This document shows positions 1-9,040 of a stretch of DNA of 64,000 bases, one piece after another (the stretch's first letter is position 1; each line of letters opens with the position of its first letter). The DNA comes from Shewanella sp. c952 (GTDB lineage Bacteria; Pseudomonadota; Gammaproteobacteria; Enterobacterales; Shewanellaceae), in NCBI RefSeq assembly GCF_019654975.1, contig NZ_BPEW01000017.1, forward strand, positions 33,787 to 97,786, written 5' to 3'. Both the position numbers and the translations under genes were made by a program. The notes below the pieces were generated by a model, which worked only from the letters and a program-made list of their open reading frames with translations, was not told the DNA's origin and did not search any database.

Positions 1-372
1 ATCGAAGTGGAACCAGCTTCGGAGTCGGCAAAGGTGATTGTTAATTCACGCACTGGCACCATTGTTGTTGGCCAAAACGTCAAATTACTGCCAGCAGCCG
101 TGACTCATGGTGGTCTAACTGTGACGATTGCAGAAGCCACGCAGGTTTCGCAGCCAAATCCGTTTGCAGGTGGTCAAACCGTCGTCACAACCGACAGTAC
201 TATCGATGTTTCTGAAGATGATAGCCGCATGTTTATGTTTAACCCTGGTACAACGCTAGACGAGCTAGTACGGGCAGTTAACCTAGTGGGTGCTGCGCCA
301 TCAGATGTGTTAGCAATACTGGAAGCGTTAAAGATGGCAGGGGCTTTGCATGGAGAACTGATAATAATCTAA
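1..372 (+). CDS. flgI: Flagellar P-ring protein FlgI, C-terminal part
   Basis: Open reading frame entering from the left window edge and ending with TAA at 372, so only the last 123 codons are seen. FlgI forms the periplasmic P-ring around the flagellar rod in the peptidoglycan layer. The visible part has the family's terminal features: a segment on values of the [20 protein letters not shown] type, and the closing [22 protein letters not shown] stretch (split here for length), ending [12 protein letters not shown]. It is followed 28 bp later by flgJ, the usual neighbour. The GTG at position 7 is not a real start. Identification is firm from the C-terminus and context; the N-terminal signal peptide is outside the window. 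Confidence 0.95.
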   Translation: MEVEPASESAKVIVNSRTGTIVVGQNVKLLPAAVTHGGLTVTIAEATQVSQPNPFAGGQTVVTTDSTIDVSEDDSRMFMFNPGTTLDELVRAVNLVGAAPSDVLAILEALKMAGALHGELIII

Positions 373-400
373 AAATTGTCGGTTTGAGTGGGAAGTAGTC

Positions 401-1435
401 ATGGATAAGCTGTCGAATGCATCGCAATTTTTGGATCTGGGAGGGTTGGACTCACTCAGATCCAAAGCCCGGAATGGCGAAAATAGTGCGCTAAAAGAAG
501 TAGCACAACAGTTCGAAGGTATTTTTGTACAGATGCTGATGACTAGTATGCGCGATGCCAATGCGGTGTTTGAATCCGACAGCCCAATGAACAGCCAATA
601 CACCAAGTTTTACGAGCAGATGCACGATCAACAGATGTCGCTCAATCTGTCTGGTGAAGGCATGCTGGGTTTAGCTGATTTAATGGTGCAACAACTCGAC
701 CCTGCTAACAGTCCTATGACGCCAGCGTCCGTATTAAGAGGCGACAGCAACAGCTCAGCAAAATCGAATGCTTTCACGCTTGATAATCCACATGCGATGC
801 AAATGCCAAACACTCGCACTGTTACTGCAGTACCTGTTGATTCATCGGCAAATGCAACGATAGCACCGCAAACCTTAGACTCTCTATTAAGTGGCAAGGT
901 ATTGCCGTCGGCGGCATTAACTGCTGATAAATCACAAGCTGATTTTACTAGCCAAGATGAATTCGTAAGTCGGCTTTATCCTCATGCAGAGAAAGCTGCC
1001 AAAGAGCTCGGTACAACACCAGAGGTGCTAATTGCTCAATCAGCATTGGAAACCGGTTGGGGCCAGAAGATGGTGAAAGGCGCGGGCGGTCAACAAAGCA
1101 ATAATCTATTCAATATTAAGGCTGATAACCGCTGGCAAGGTGATAAAGCACAAGTTAGCACCCTTGAGTATGAGCAGGGAGTGGCGGTCAAGCAAAAAGC
1201 AGATTTTCGCGTTTATGAGGATATCGGCCAGAGCTTTAATGACTTTGTATCGTTTGTTTCTAACAGCGAGCGCTACCAAGATGCGATGAAAAAGGCGGCC
1301 AATCCAGGCGCGTTTGTACAGTCGCTGCAAGATGCGGGTTACGCAACCGACCCAAAATATGCCGATAAAGTCATGCAGGTCATGAAAACAATCACACGAG
1401 ATTTTAATGATGTTTTACAAGGGGTGAAGCAATGA
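401..1435 (+). CDS. flgJ: Flagellar rod-capping protein / peptidoglycan hydrolase FlgJ
   Basis: 344 aa. FlgJ caps the growing rod and cuts peptidoglycan so that the rod can pass through the wall. The N-terminal rod-binding domain lies at about residues 25-100 (QQFEGIFVQMLMTSMRDA), followed by a Ser/Thr/Asn-rich linker to about 180, and a C-terminal glucosaminidase-type muramidase domain from about 185. Its SALETGWGQ motif places the likely catalytic glutamate at E217. The two-domain form is the beta/gammaproteobacterial type. The ATG at 401 follows GGGAAG at a suitable distance. It lies between flgI and flgK, in the same direction, in a probable operon. Confidence 0.95.
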   Translation: MDKLSNASQFLDLGGLDSLRSKARNGENSALKEVAQQFEGIFVQMLMTSMRDANAVFESDSPMNSQYTKFYEQMHDQQMSLNLSGEGMLGLADLMVQQLDPANSPMTPASVLRGDSNSSAKSNAFTLDNPHAMQMPNTRTVTAVPVDSSANATIAPQTLDSLLSGKVLPSAALTADKSQADFTSQDEFVSRLYPHAEKAAKELGTTPEVLIAQSALETGWGQKMVKGAGGQQSNNLFNIKADNRWQGDKAQVSTLEYEQGVAVKQKADFRVYEDIGQSFNDFVSFVSNSERYQDAMKKAANPGAFVQSLQDAGYATDPKYADKVMQVMKTITRDFNDVLQGVKQ

Positions 1436-1478
1436 TTAATCAATTCGCAGAGCCGTTTGTAATGGGGAGTTGTCACTA

Positions 1479-3401
1479 ATGTCAATGGACTTGCTTAGTA
1501 TTGCTCGCACCGGAGTGCTAGCGTCACAATCGCAACTGGCGATTACCAGTAATAATATTGCCAATGCCAATACTGAAGGCTACAACCGCCAGGTAGTTTC
1601 ACAATCGAGTTTAGAATCTCAGCGATTGGGAAATAGCTTTTTTGGAGCAGGGACTTATGTCTCTGACGTTAAGCGAGTCTATAACGATTATGCGACACGA
1701 GAACTGCGTATTGGTACGACAGCGGCGAGCGAAGCACAGACTAGCTACAGTAAAATGTCAGAACTCGACCAGCTTTTCTCACAAATAGGCAAGGCTGTGC
1801 CTGCATCACTTAACGATTTTTTCTCAGGTATTAATAGCCTATCTGATATTCCTGATGATCTAGGTCTGCGTGATTCACTGCTGACCAATGCCAACCAATT
1901 GGCGAACAATGTCAACCAAATGCAGCAGCATCTAGATGGTCAGATGAATCAAACCAACGACCAAATCTCAGCTGTCACCGACCGTATTAATGAGATCAGT
2001 AATGAACTTGGCAATATCAACCGTGAGCTAATGAAGTCTCAAGGGCAAGATATGCAGCTACTGGATAAGCAAGATGCGCTGATCCTTGAGCTGAGCGAAT
2101 ATGCTGAGGTTAATGTGGTACCACTGGAGTCTGGATCCAAAAGTGTTATGTTGGGCGGCTCAATCATGCTGGTCTCTGGTGAAGTGTCAATGCAAGTTGG
2201 TACAAAACCCGGCGACCCACATGCAAACGAGTTACAGATAACCGCATCATCTGGAAGTAAAAGCTTAGTGGTTGATGGGTCAAAAATTGGTGGTCAGCTC
2301 GGCGCTCTGGTTAACTATCGAGATGATACTCTGATGCCAGCACAGCTTGAGCTTGGTCAGTTTGCTTTAGGCGTTGCCGATGCATTTAACCAAGCGCAAT
2401 CTCAAGGTTTTGATCTTAACGGTCAAGTGGGAAGCAATATCTTCACCGATATTAATGATCCATCAATGCAGTTAGGCAGAGTCGGGGCATTATCAACTAA
2501 TACCGGCAATGCAAACCTAGCCGTCAATATCGATGATGTTGGTTCGCTAACAGGTAATAGTTATGAGCTTAGTTTTACCGCGCCATCAACTTATGCGCTT
2601 AAAGATGCACAAAGTGGCAACGTTACACCATTAATACTCAATGGCTCTACGCTGGAAGGTGCAAACGGCTTTAGCATTGATATTACAGGCGGCGCGATGC
2701 TCTCGGGTGACAAGTTTGAGATCCGCCCAACATCAAGTGCTGCAACGGCATTATCCGTTACCATGACTGATGGCAAAGGCATTGCCGCTGCAGCACCAAA
2801 AATTACCGCGGACGAGGCAAACTCGGGTAATACCAGTATCAATCTTGTCAGCATCGACAATCGTAATGCTGCAGGCTTTCCAACGACAGGTTCTGAGCTA
2901 ACTTTCGAAATTGACCCATCGGCCGTGCCCCCTACTTTTGAAGTGTTCGACGCTCAAGGCACATCTTTAGGCCCTGCAGCGCCATATACGCCACCAAGCA
3001 TAACCGCTAACGGTTTCACTTTTGAAGTTGATTCCACCGCAACCACCAAAGAACAGTTTACTTTTGACCTGTCATTTGCCGAAGGTGACAACAGCAACTT
3101 AGTGAATATGGCGAAGCTAAACGAAAGTAAAATCATGAATGGTGGTAGCACAACTCTGACTGACGTATTTGAAAATACCAAACTCGATATTGGCGGCAAA
3201 ACAAAGTCTGCTGAAATTGCAGTGGGCTCAGCAGGTGCTATTTACAATCAGGCTTATACCCGAGTGCAAAGTGTATCTGGGGTTAACCTAGATGAAGAAG
3301 CGGCAAATTTGATGCGCTTTCAACAATCTTATCAAGCGTCGGCGCGGATCATGACCACCGCGACGGAAATTTTTAATACCTTATTTAGCTCACTACGCTA
3401 A
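1479..3401 (+). CDS. flgK: Flagellar hook-associated protein 1 FlgK
   Basis: 640 aa with the ATG at 1479. HAP1 forms the first hook-filament junction ring outside the cell. The N-terminus has the axial-protein signature (SNNIANANTEGYNRQ near residues 25-40) and the C-terminus the matching helix (LDEEAANLMRFQQSYQASAR, then IFNTLFSSLR). The central part is a long variable region. The frame also opens at a TTG (1470), but ATG 1479 sits 9 bp after GGGGAG, so I prefer it; ATG 1485 is also possible. flgL follows after 33 bp. The protein is on the long side compared with enteric FlgK because of the central insert. Confidence 0.95.
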   Translation: MSMDLLSIARTGVLASQSQLAITSNNIANANTEGYNRQVVSQSSLESQRLGNSFFGAGTYVSDVKRVYNDYATRELRIGTTAASEAQTSYSKMSELDQLFSQIGKAVPASLNDFFSGINSLSDIPDDLGLRDSLLTNANQLANNVNQMQQHLDGQMNQTNDQISAVTDRINEISNELGNINRELMKSQGQDMQLLDKQDALILELSEYAEVNVVPLESGSKSVMLGGSIMLVSGEVSMQVGTKPGDPHANELQITASSGSKSLVVDGSKIGGQLGALVNYRDDTLMPAQLELGQFALGVADAFNQAQSQGFDLNGQVGSNIFTDINDPSMQLGRVGALSTNTGNANLAVNIDDVGSLTGNSYELSFTAPSTYALKDAQSGNVTPLILNGSTLEGANGFSIDITGGAMLSGDKFEIRPTSSAATALSVTMTDGKGIAAAAPKITADEANSGNTSINLVSIDNRNAAGFPTTGSELTFEIDPSAVPPTFEVFDAQGTSLGPAAPYTPPSITANGFTFEVDSTATTKEQFTFDLSFAEGDNSNLVNMAKLNESKIMNGGSTTLTDVFENTKLDIGGKTKSAEIAVGSAGAIYNQAYTRVQSVSGVNLDEEAANLMRFQQSYQASARIMTTATEIFNTLFSSLR

Positions 3402-3434
3402 TTCGGCATTAAAGAGTAGAGAAAGGAAAACTGC

Positions 3435-4637
3435 ATGAGAATCTCAACGGCGCAAATGTTTAACCAAACCACGACTAACGTGATGAAAAGCCAGTCAGCG
3501 ACTAGCAAAATCCTGGAGCAGTTAGCCACCGGGAAAAAGGTCAACACAGCAGGTGATGATCCCGTTGCTGCTATCGGCATTGATAACCTTAAACAACAAG
3601 GCGCTGTGGTCGATCAGTTTTTAAAGAACATTGATTACGCTTCAAATCGCTTAGCGGTAAGCGAAAGTAAAATTGGCAATGCTGAAAATGTTGTAGAGAG
3701 CATGCGTGAACAGATGCTGCGTTCAGTAAACGGCACACTCACTGATGCCGATCGGCAAACAATTGCCGATGAGATGCGCGGCAGCTTAGAAGAACTGCTG
3801 TCCATTGCCAATAGTAAGGATGAGTCAGGTAATAGTTTATTTGCAGGATTTAAAACCAATTCAGAGCCTTTTGCTTTTAATAACAGCGGCAAGATAGATT
3901 ACAGCGGTGATTCTGGGGTTAGAGATTCCGTGGTGGCATCGGGCGTAACGGTCGGCAGTAATTTGCCAGGTGATAGTGTGTTTATTAATGCCGCCAATGC
4001 CATTGGTGACTACAGCGTCAATTATTCGTCAACCCAACAAGGTAGCTTTAGCGTCGAAAGCGCAAAGATAACGGATCTCACTTTACCTGTTGCGGGCAAC
4101 TATACCTTTGACTTTGTTGATAATGGGGCGGGAGGGCTTGATGTCAATGTGACAGATTCTGCCGGCACGGTAACCACAATTCCAAATTTTGATGCGACTC
4201 AACCTCTAACGGTCGATGGCATTGAGCTGCAGCTGAAAGGTACACCTGAAGTGGGTGATACTTTTGAGTTAGCTCCTGAGCAAAATTCAAACATATTCGA
4301 TACCTTAAATAGCGCGATAGCACTGCTTGAAGACGGTGGTAAATTGAATTCTCCGCAAGGTCAAGCAGAAATGGCACAGTTATTGAATAACGTAAGTAGC
4401 GGTCAAGAGCAGATGGCAACCAGCCGCAGTGTGGCAGGTAATAGTTTAAAGAGTCTAGAAAACTATACCAGCACGCATAAAGAGGAACAGTTGGTCAACC
4501 AGTCTGCACTGTCACTGCTCGAAGATTTAGATTACGCCGAAGCGATAACTGAATTTGAAAAGCAGCAGATGTCGCTTAATGCGGTATCTAGCGTATTTAG
4601 TAAGGTTGGCTCTATGTCGCTTTTTGACTATTTATAA
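3435..4637 (+). CDS. flgL: Flagellar hook-associated protein 3 FlgL
   Basis: 400 aa. HAP3 makes the second junction ring between hook and filament. The N-terminal flagellin-like helical part (MRISTAQMFNQTTTNVMKSQ, then QLATGKKVNTAGDDPVAA) and the C-terminal helix (EAITEFEKQQMSLNAVSSVF) are typical; the middle is a beta-rich variable domain. The ATG at 3435 follows AAAGGAAA. It is the last gene of the flg block; a 335-bp gap with the flagellin promoter follows. Confidence 0.95.
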   Translation: MRISTAQMFNQTTTNVMKSQSATSKILEQLATGKKVNTAGDDPVAAIGIDNLKQQGAVVDQFLKNIDYASNRLAVSESKIGNAENVVESMREQMLRSVNGTLTDADRQTIADEMRGSLEELLSIANSKDESGNSLFAGFKTNSEPFAFNNSGKIDYSGDSGVRDSVVASGVTVGSNLPGDSVFINAANAIGDYSVNYSSTQQGSFSVESAKITDLTLPVAGNYTFDFVDNGAGGLDVNVTDSAGTVTTIPNFDATQPLTVDGIELQLKGTPEVGDTFELAPEQNSNIFDTLNSAIALLEDGGKLNSPQGQAEMAQLLNNVSSGQEQMATSRSVAGNSLKSLENYTSTHKEEQLVNQSALSLLEDLDYAEAITEFEKQQMSLNAVSSVFSKVGSMSLFDYL

Positions 4638-4725
4638 GAGCTCGCTGTTTATCACGCACTAAGTGATACGGCTTGTAAGTAATAGGTAAACAAAATATTG
4701 AATATTTTTGATTTGGTTTAAATGT

Positions 4726-4741
4726 TGGCACAAAAAAAGCA
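4726..4741 (+). promoter_or_regulatory. Sigma-54 (RpoN) promoter of flagellin 1
   Basis: TGGCACAAAAAAAGCA: GG (4727-4728), exactly ten bases, then GC (4739-4740), with the TGGCAC form of the -24 element. Transcription would begin near 4752, giving a leader of about 220 nt before the ATG at 4973. A site of this kind fits FlrC/RpoN control. The -12 part reads AAAGCA rather than the more usual TTGC, so it is a good but not perfect match. Confidence 0.7.
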
Positions 4742-4858
4742 TTAATAAACCTGAGATATTTAGATACAGCTAATAAGATAAAAAATTGACAGTTAAGTGT
4801 TTGTTAATATTCGTTAAAGTATAAAGTTGACTACACGGTAGACGAGTCAAATAAAAAA

Positions 4859-4886
4859 CACTTTACCGTAATCCGCGGTAAAAGTG
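4859..4886 (+). promoter_or_regulatory. Inverted repeat in flagellin 1 leader
   Basis: CACTTTACCG (4859-4868) pairs with CGGTAAAAGTG (4876-4886) with one bulged A around a short loop. It lies in the predicted untranslated leader of flagellin 1, about 90 nt before the start codon, and has no T-tract. It may be an mRNA structure or an operator; I cannot tell which. Confidence 0.45.
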
Positions 4887-4972
4887 ATACAGATTCAGTT
4901 TGATAATTGAAATATTAACAATTTTAGCCAAGTAACCAACCTTGGCAAACCAACTAAGAAGAGGATTACACC

Positions 4973-6364
4973 ATGGCTATTAGCGTTAATACTAATGTCA
5001 CATCAATGAAAGCCCAGACGAACATGAACAAGGCAAGTTCAAGTCAACAAACCTCTATGGAGCGTTTGTCTTCTGGTTTGCGCATTAACAGCGCTAAAGA
5101 CGATGCTGCGGGCTTGCAAATCTCTAATCGTATGACTAGCCAAATCAATGGTATCGGTGTCGCCATGCGTAACGCTAATGACGGTATCTCTATTGCGCAA
5201 ACTGCTGAAGGCGCGATGCAAGAGTCGACCAACATCTTGCAGCGTATGCGTGATTTATCACTGCAATCAGCTAACGGTTCTAACTCTGCAGAAGATCGCA
5301 GTGCGATGCAAAAAGAGATTTCTTCTCTTCAAACTGAATTAACCCGTATTGCTGACACCACGTCTTTTGGTGGCCAAAAACTACTCGATGGTAGCTACGG
5401 CACGCAGAAGTTTCAAGTTGGCTCAGATGCTAACCAAACGATTTCAGTTTCATTGACTGATGTTGCAGCTAATAAAATTGGTAATAATGCAGTATCGGGT
5501 GTAGGTACTAAATTTGGTGTAGAAGCTGCATCAGCATTAACACCAGGAACTACAGGTGACACTCTAGATGTTAATGGTAAATCGGTAACTGTTACTGCCG
5601 GTGATGGAGCGGCTACGGTTGCTAAGAACATCAATGCGTCTGGTGCGGGTGTTAAAGCTGAAGCAAGTGTTACAACGACAATATCAGCAATGAGTTCAAC
5701 AGATGTAGGTAAACTCTCAGTTGTTGCAGAGGATGGTAAAAGGGATAGTTACGATTTAGCTGACTACAAAGGTGATTCAGAAAAACTGGCTGCTGATTTA
5801 GGCAAAGCGGGTTACGATGTTAGCCATGATACAGATACTGGTGAAATTAGTATAACTGCCAAAAATGTTAATGGTATTGAAATTATAGCAACTGCAGGTA
5901 CCGCGAAATTAGGTGGTGGAACCGCAGCTGCCAGCCAGAGCAAAGCTGCAGAACTGAGTTTATCTTCATCTGATGACTTTACAGTGACTGGTACTCATGT
6001 TGATGAGATTTTAAAAAGTGCGTCTGCAACGACAGTGAGTTCATCACTTAATGCCGTAAGTGGCATAGATGTTGGCACTTCAGAAGGTGCTCAAAATGCG
6101 CTAGCCGTAATTGATGCCGCAATTGCGGGTATCGATGGTGAACGTGCAGATTTAGGTGCGGTACAAAACCGTATGAGTTTTACCATCAACAACTTGAGTA
6201 ACGTACAAACTAACGTGTCGGATGCTCGTAGTCGTATTCAAGATGTAGATTTTGCAAAAGAAACTGCTGAGCTAACTAAGCAGCAAATTCTATCGCAAAC
6301 CTCTTCAGCCATGCTTGCACAGGCCAACCAATTGCCACAAGCGGCGCTTTCATTACTGGGTTAA
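4973..6364 (+). CDS. Flagellin (first of two tandem copies)
   Basis: 463 aa filament subunit, exported by the flagellar type III system. The conserved D0/D1 N-terminus ([35 protein letters not shown]) and the C-terminus ([19 protein letters not shown], ending [10 protein letters not shown]) are complete; residues of about 175-365 form an extended variable domain. No cysteine is present. The ATG at 4973 follows AGAGGATT. The gene has its own sigma-54 promoter and a terminator at 6421. The block 5213-6054 is nearly identical at DNA level to 7108-7949 in the second copy, while the gene ends differ, a sign of gene conversion or recent exchange. Confidence 0.96.
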   Translation: MAISVNTNVTSMKAQTNMNKASSSQQTSMERLSSGLRINSAKDDAAGLQISNRMTSQINGIGVAMRNANDGISIAQTAEGAMQESTNILQRMRDLSLQSANGSNSAEDRSAMQKEISSLQTELTRIADTTSFGGQKLLDGSYGTQKFQVGSDANQTISVSLTDVAANKIGNNAVSGVGTKFGVEAASALTPGTTGDTLDVNGKSVTVTAGDGAATVAKNINASGAGVKAEASVTTTISAMSSTDVGKLSVVAEDGKRDSYDLADYKGDSEKLAADLGKAGYDVSHDTDTGEISITAKNVNGIEIIATAGTAKLGGGTAAASQSKAAELSLSSSDDFTVTGTHVDEILKSASATTVSSSLNAVSGIDVGTSEGAQNALAVIDAAIAGIDGERADLGAVQNRMSFTINNLSNVQTNVSDARSRIQDVDFAKETAELTKQQILSQTSSAMLAQANQLPQAALSLLG

Positions 6365-6420
6365 GATAAGCGGTTGGTAGCTTAGAGTGGCTACAGCGTG
6401 TTTAAATTGAGATTATATAG

Positions 6421-6455
6421 AGCTTCGGTAGTAATATCGAAGCTTTTTTATTTTG
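6421..6455 (+). terminator. Intrinsic terminator after flagellin 1
   Basis: AGCTTCG (6421-6427) pairs with CGAAGCT (6438-6444) around a loop, followed by TTTTTTATTTT. It lies 57 bp after the stop codon and should end the flagellin 1 transcript. Confidence 0.85.
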
Positions 6456-6738
6456 TATAAGCCTTACTTTGATTGTTAATGTTCTCGAACTGCCAGTGCC
6501 TCTTAACAGTTTCTTTTTCCTATCGCTTCTAACTCTTTAATATATGAGTCATCGTTGGCAATCTTTGTCACACTTTTCAAATACGGCTCAGGCCGACAGG
6601 CGCTTTTCTAGGTTTAACCTATTGAGTTTGTTTTGGTTGTTTTCGTATTTCGAGCATATCTAGTTAATAAAAGAGGGGGGTTAAGTTGTTGATTTTTAAT
6701 GGCTTAAAATTTATTTTGCGAAATCACAAAATAAATAC

Positions 6739-6765
6739 TAAAGCTTAAAAATAACGTGCCGTTAC
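6739..6765 (+). promoter_or_regulatory. Sigma-28 (FliA) promoter of flagellin 2
   Basis: TAAAG (6739-6743), 14 bases, then GCCGTTAC (6758-6765), close to the TAAA-N15-GCCGATAA consensus. The leader would be about 95 nt. No GG-N10-GC site was found here, in contrast to flagellin 1. Confidence 0.65.
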
Positions 6766-6867
6766 ATATACTGTAACCAACATGATTCGCCTGGCTTTAG
6801 AAAGACAGGCACTAATATAAGTACTGTTAATTAGTACAGTCTAAAGCAAGGTAAGAGGGAATTAATA

Positions 6868-8256
6868 ATGGCTATTTCAGTAAATACGAACGTCACCTCA
6901 ATGAAAGCGCAGAATAATTTAAACAGCGCTACGAGCAATCAGAAGACGTCGATGGAGCGTTTAGCATCTGGTCTACGTATTAATAGTGCAAAAGATGATG
7001 CAGCGGGTCTACAAATTTCTAACCGTATGACGAGCCAGATCAACGGTATTGGTGTTGCAATGCGTAACGCCAATGATGGTATATCAATCGCGCAAACCGC
7101 TGAAGGTGCGATGCAAGAGTCGACCAACATCTTGCAGCGTATGCGTGATTTATCACTGCAATCAGCTAACGGTTCTAACTCTGCAGAAGACCGCAGTGCG
7201 ATGCAAAAAGAGATTTCTTCTCTTCAAACTGAATTAACCCGTATTGCTGACACCACGTCTTTTGGTGGCCAAAAACTACTCGATGGTAGCTACGGCACGC
7301 AGAAGTTTCAAGTTGGCTCAGATGCTAACCAAACGATTTCAGTTTCATTGACTGATGTTGCAGCTAATAAAATTGGTAATAATGCAGTATCGGGTGTAGG
7401 TACTAAATTTGGTGTAGAAGCTGCATCAGCATTAACACCAGGAACTACAGGTGACACTCTAGATGTTAATGGTAAATCGGTAACTGTTACTGCCGGTGAT
7501 GGAGCGGCTACGGTTGCTAAGAACATCAATGCGTCTGGTGCGGGTGTTAAAGCTGAAGCAAGTGTTACAACGACAATATCAGCAATGAGTTCAACAGATG
7601 TAGGTAAACTCTCAGTTGTTGCAGAGGATGGTAAAAGGGATAGTTACGATTTAGCTGACTACAAAGGTGATTCAGAAAAACTGGCTGCTGATTTAGGCAA
7701 AGCGGGTTACGATGTTAGCCATGATACAGATACTGGTGAAATTAGTATAACTGCCAAAAATGTTAATGGTATTGAAATTATAGCAACTGCAGGTACCGCG
7801 AAATTAGGTGGTGGAACCGCAGCTGCCAGCCAGAGCAAAGCTGCAGAACTGAGTTTATCTTCATCTGATGACTTTACAGTGACTGGTACTCATGTTGATG
7901 AGATTTTAAAAAGTGCGTCTGCAACGACAGTGAGTTCATCACTTAATGCGATTAGCAGTGTTGATATTGGTACTGCTGATGGCGCTCAAAATGCGCTAGC
8001 CGTAATTGATGCCGCAATTGCGGGTATCGATGGCGACCGCGCAGATTTAGGTGCGGTGCAAAACCGTATGAATTTTACCATCAACAACTTAAGCAATGTA
8101 CAGTCTAACGTGTCTGATGCTCGTGGTCGTATTCAAGATGTCGATTTTGCAAAAGAAACCGCTGAGCTAACTAAGCAGCAAATTCTGTCGCAAACGTCTT
8201 CGGCTATGCTTGCACAAGCTAACCAGTTGCCACAAGCTGCATTGTCACTACTGTAA
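6868..8256 (+). CDS. Flagellin (second of two tandem copies)
   Basis: 462 aa filament subunit. Same architecture as the first copy: D0/D1 ends intact, enlarged middle domain, C-terminus LPQAALSLL without the final Gly. The first 239 bp and the part after 7949 differ from copy 1 at many, mostly silent, positions; between 7108 and 7949 the two genes differ at one base that I can see (GAC here, GAT there, near 5299/7194). The ATG at 6868 follows AAGAGGGA. It is preceded by a sigma-28-like promoter and followed by a strong terminator, so it forms its own unit. Confidence 0.96.
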   Translation: MAISVNTNVTSMKAQNNLNSATSNQKTSMERLASGLRINSAKDDAAGLQISNRMTSQINGIGVAMRNANDGISIAQTAEGAMQESTNILQRMRDLSLQSANGSNSAEDRSAMQKEISSLQTELTRIADTTSFGGQKLLDGSYGTQKFQVGSDANQTISVSLTDVAANKIGNNAVSGVGTKFGVEAASALTPGTTGDTLDVNGKSVTVTAGDGAATVAKNINASGAGVKAEASVTTTISAMSSTDVGKLSVVAEDGKRDSYDLADYKGDSEKLAADLGKAGYDVSHDTDTGEISITAKNVNGIEIIATAGTAKLGGGTAAASQSKAAELSLSSSDDFTVTGTHVDEILKSASATTVSSSLNAISSVDIGTADGAQNALAVIDAAIAGIDGDRADLGAVQNRMNFTINNLSNVQSNVSDARGRIQDVDFAKETAELTKQQILSQTSSAMLAQANQLPQAALSLL

Positions 8257-8327
8257 GCTTTAACAGCGACGAAGTAAGGTTTGGCCTTATGTTGATAAAA
8301 AGAGCTGATATCATTTAGCTTTTTGAT

Positions 8328-8367
8328 AAAAGGGAGAGCCGGTAACGGCTCTCCCTTTGTTGTTTTT
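8328..8367 (+). terminator. Intrinsic terminator after flagellin 2
   Basis: AAAGGGAGAGCCG / CGGCTCTCCCTTT with a GTAA loop (8329-8358), followed by a T-rich run. A very stable, perfect hairpin 72 bp after the stop codon. Confidence 0.93.
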
Positions 8368-8504
8368 ATTTGTTAATGCCAGTTTGGGTCAAAGTATTCC
8401 TGAATATTTTGTTAAAGTTTATTGGCTTTAGCTAGAGCTTTAGCATTATTTAATCGTAATAATAGCAGTACTATTAATAGATAATAAAAACAGGAGTGGT
8501 GATA

Positions 8505-8957
8505 ATGGAACTTAATGTAACCAGCAACTCTGTTACTCCGGTAGGGATAGATACGCCAAAGGTGCAGAGCCTTAATGTAAATGAAAAGTTAGAAGAGAAT
8601 AATGTGTTAGCTAGCACTGAAACCGTTAATAAACTGCAAGATGGCAGTACGGTTAATGTGCAGCAGCAATCAATAGAAGAACAAGTTAAAGAACAGTTGC
8701 AAGAGGAAAAGGAAGCTAGAACGCCAGAGGAGATGGAGGAGGTAACGGCAAAACTCTCTGATATGATGGCGATGCTCCGTAAAGGGCTTACTTTTAAAGT
8801 TGATGATTCACTGGGTACTCAGGTGGTGAGCGTGTTAGATATTGACACTGGTGAACTCATTAGGCAGATTCCCAACGAAGAAGCGTTAGAGTTGGCCATT
8901 AAATTGCATGAGAAAATGGCAGAGATGGATGGCCTATTGATGTCTACTGAAGTATAA
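8505..8957 (+). CDS. flaG: Flagellar protein FlaG
   Basis: 150 aa. FlaG-family proteins affect filament length in polar flagella. The N-terminal half is polar and coiled-coil-like (EEQVKEQLQEEKEARTPEEM); the C-terminal FlaG domain (about 95-150) has LTFKVDDSLGTQVVSVLD and GELIRQIPNEEALELA. GTG codons at 8496 and 8499 are in frame, but the GTG at 8496 overlaps the ribosome-binding site CAGGAG (8491-8496), so ATG 8505 is the likely start. It lies between the second flagellin and fliD, its usual place in Vibrio and Shewanella. Confidence 0.9.
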   Translation: MELNVTSNSVTPVGIDTPKVQSLNVNEKLEENNVLASTETVNKLQDGSTVNVQQQSIEEQVKEQLQEEKEARTPEEMEEVTAKLSDMMAMLRKGLTFKVDDSLGTQVVSVLDIDTGELIRQIPNEEALELAIKLHEKMAEMDGLLMSTEV

Positions 8958-9040
8958 GCTGGCATTTTGTGGTAAAAGTAAGTTTTGTTGATTCAGGTCT
9001 GCAGTATTGGTTTTTTTAGCATTGAAGTATTGAGGTTATT

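Larger units (their letters stand above)
4638..4972 (+). other. flgL-flagellin 1 intergenic region
   Basis: 335 bp, AT-rich, without a credible gene. It holds a short palindrome just after flgL (TATCAC-GCACTAA-GTGATA, about 4650-4668, no T-tract, so not a clear terminator), the sigma-54 site at 4726-4741, and a GC-richer inverted repeat at 4859-4886. The flagellin ribosome-binding site AGAGGA is just before 4973. Confidence 0.6.
6365..6867 (+). other. Flagellin 1 - flagellin 2 intergenic region
   Basis: 503 bp. It holds the terminator at 6421-6455 and the sigma-28-like promoter at 6739-6765. Between about 6456 and 6735 I see no gene and no clear repeat. Confidence 0.5.

Noticed and set aside
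4814..4850. Sigma-28-like TAAAG-N14-GACGAGTC before flagellin 1
   Set aside because: The -10 part matches the GCCGATAA consensus at only half of the positions; the sigma-54 site is much better.
4973..8256. The flagellin pair as an assembly duplication
   Set aside because: The two genes differ at both ends and in their flanks, promoters and terminators, so they are distinct loci; only the identical middle could be affected by misassembly.
8424..8438. GG...GC pair upstream of flaG
   Set aside because: Spacing is 11 bases rather than 10; sigma-54 tolerates this badly.
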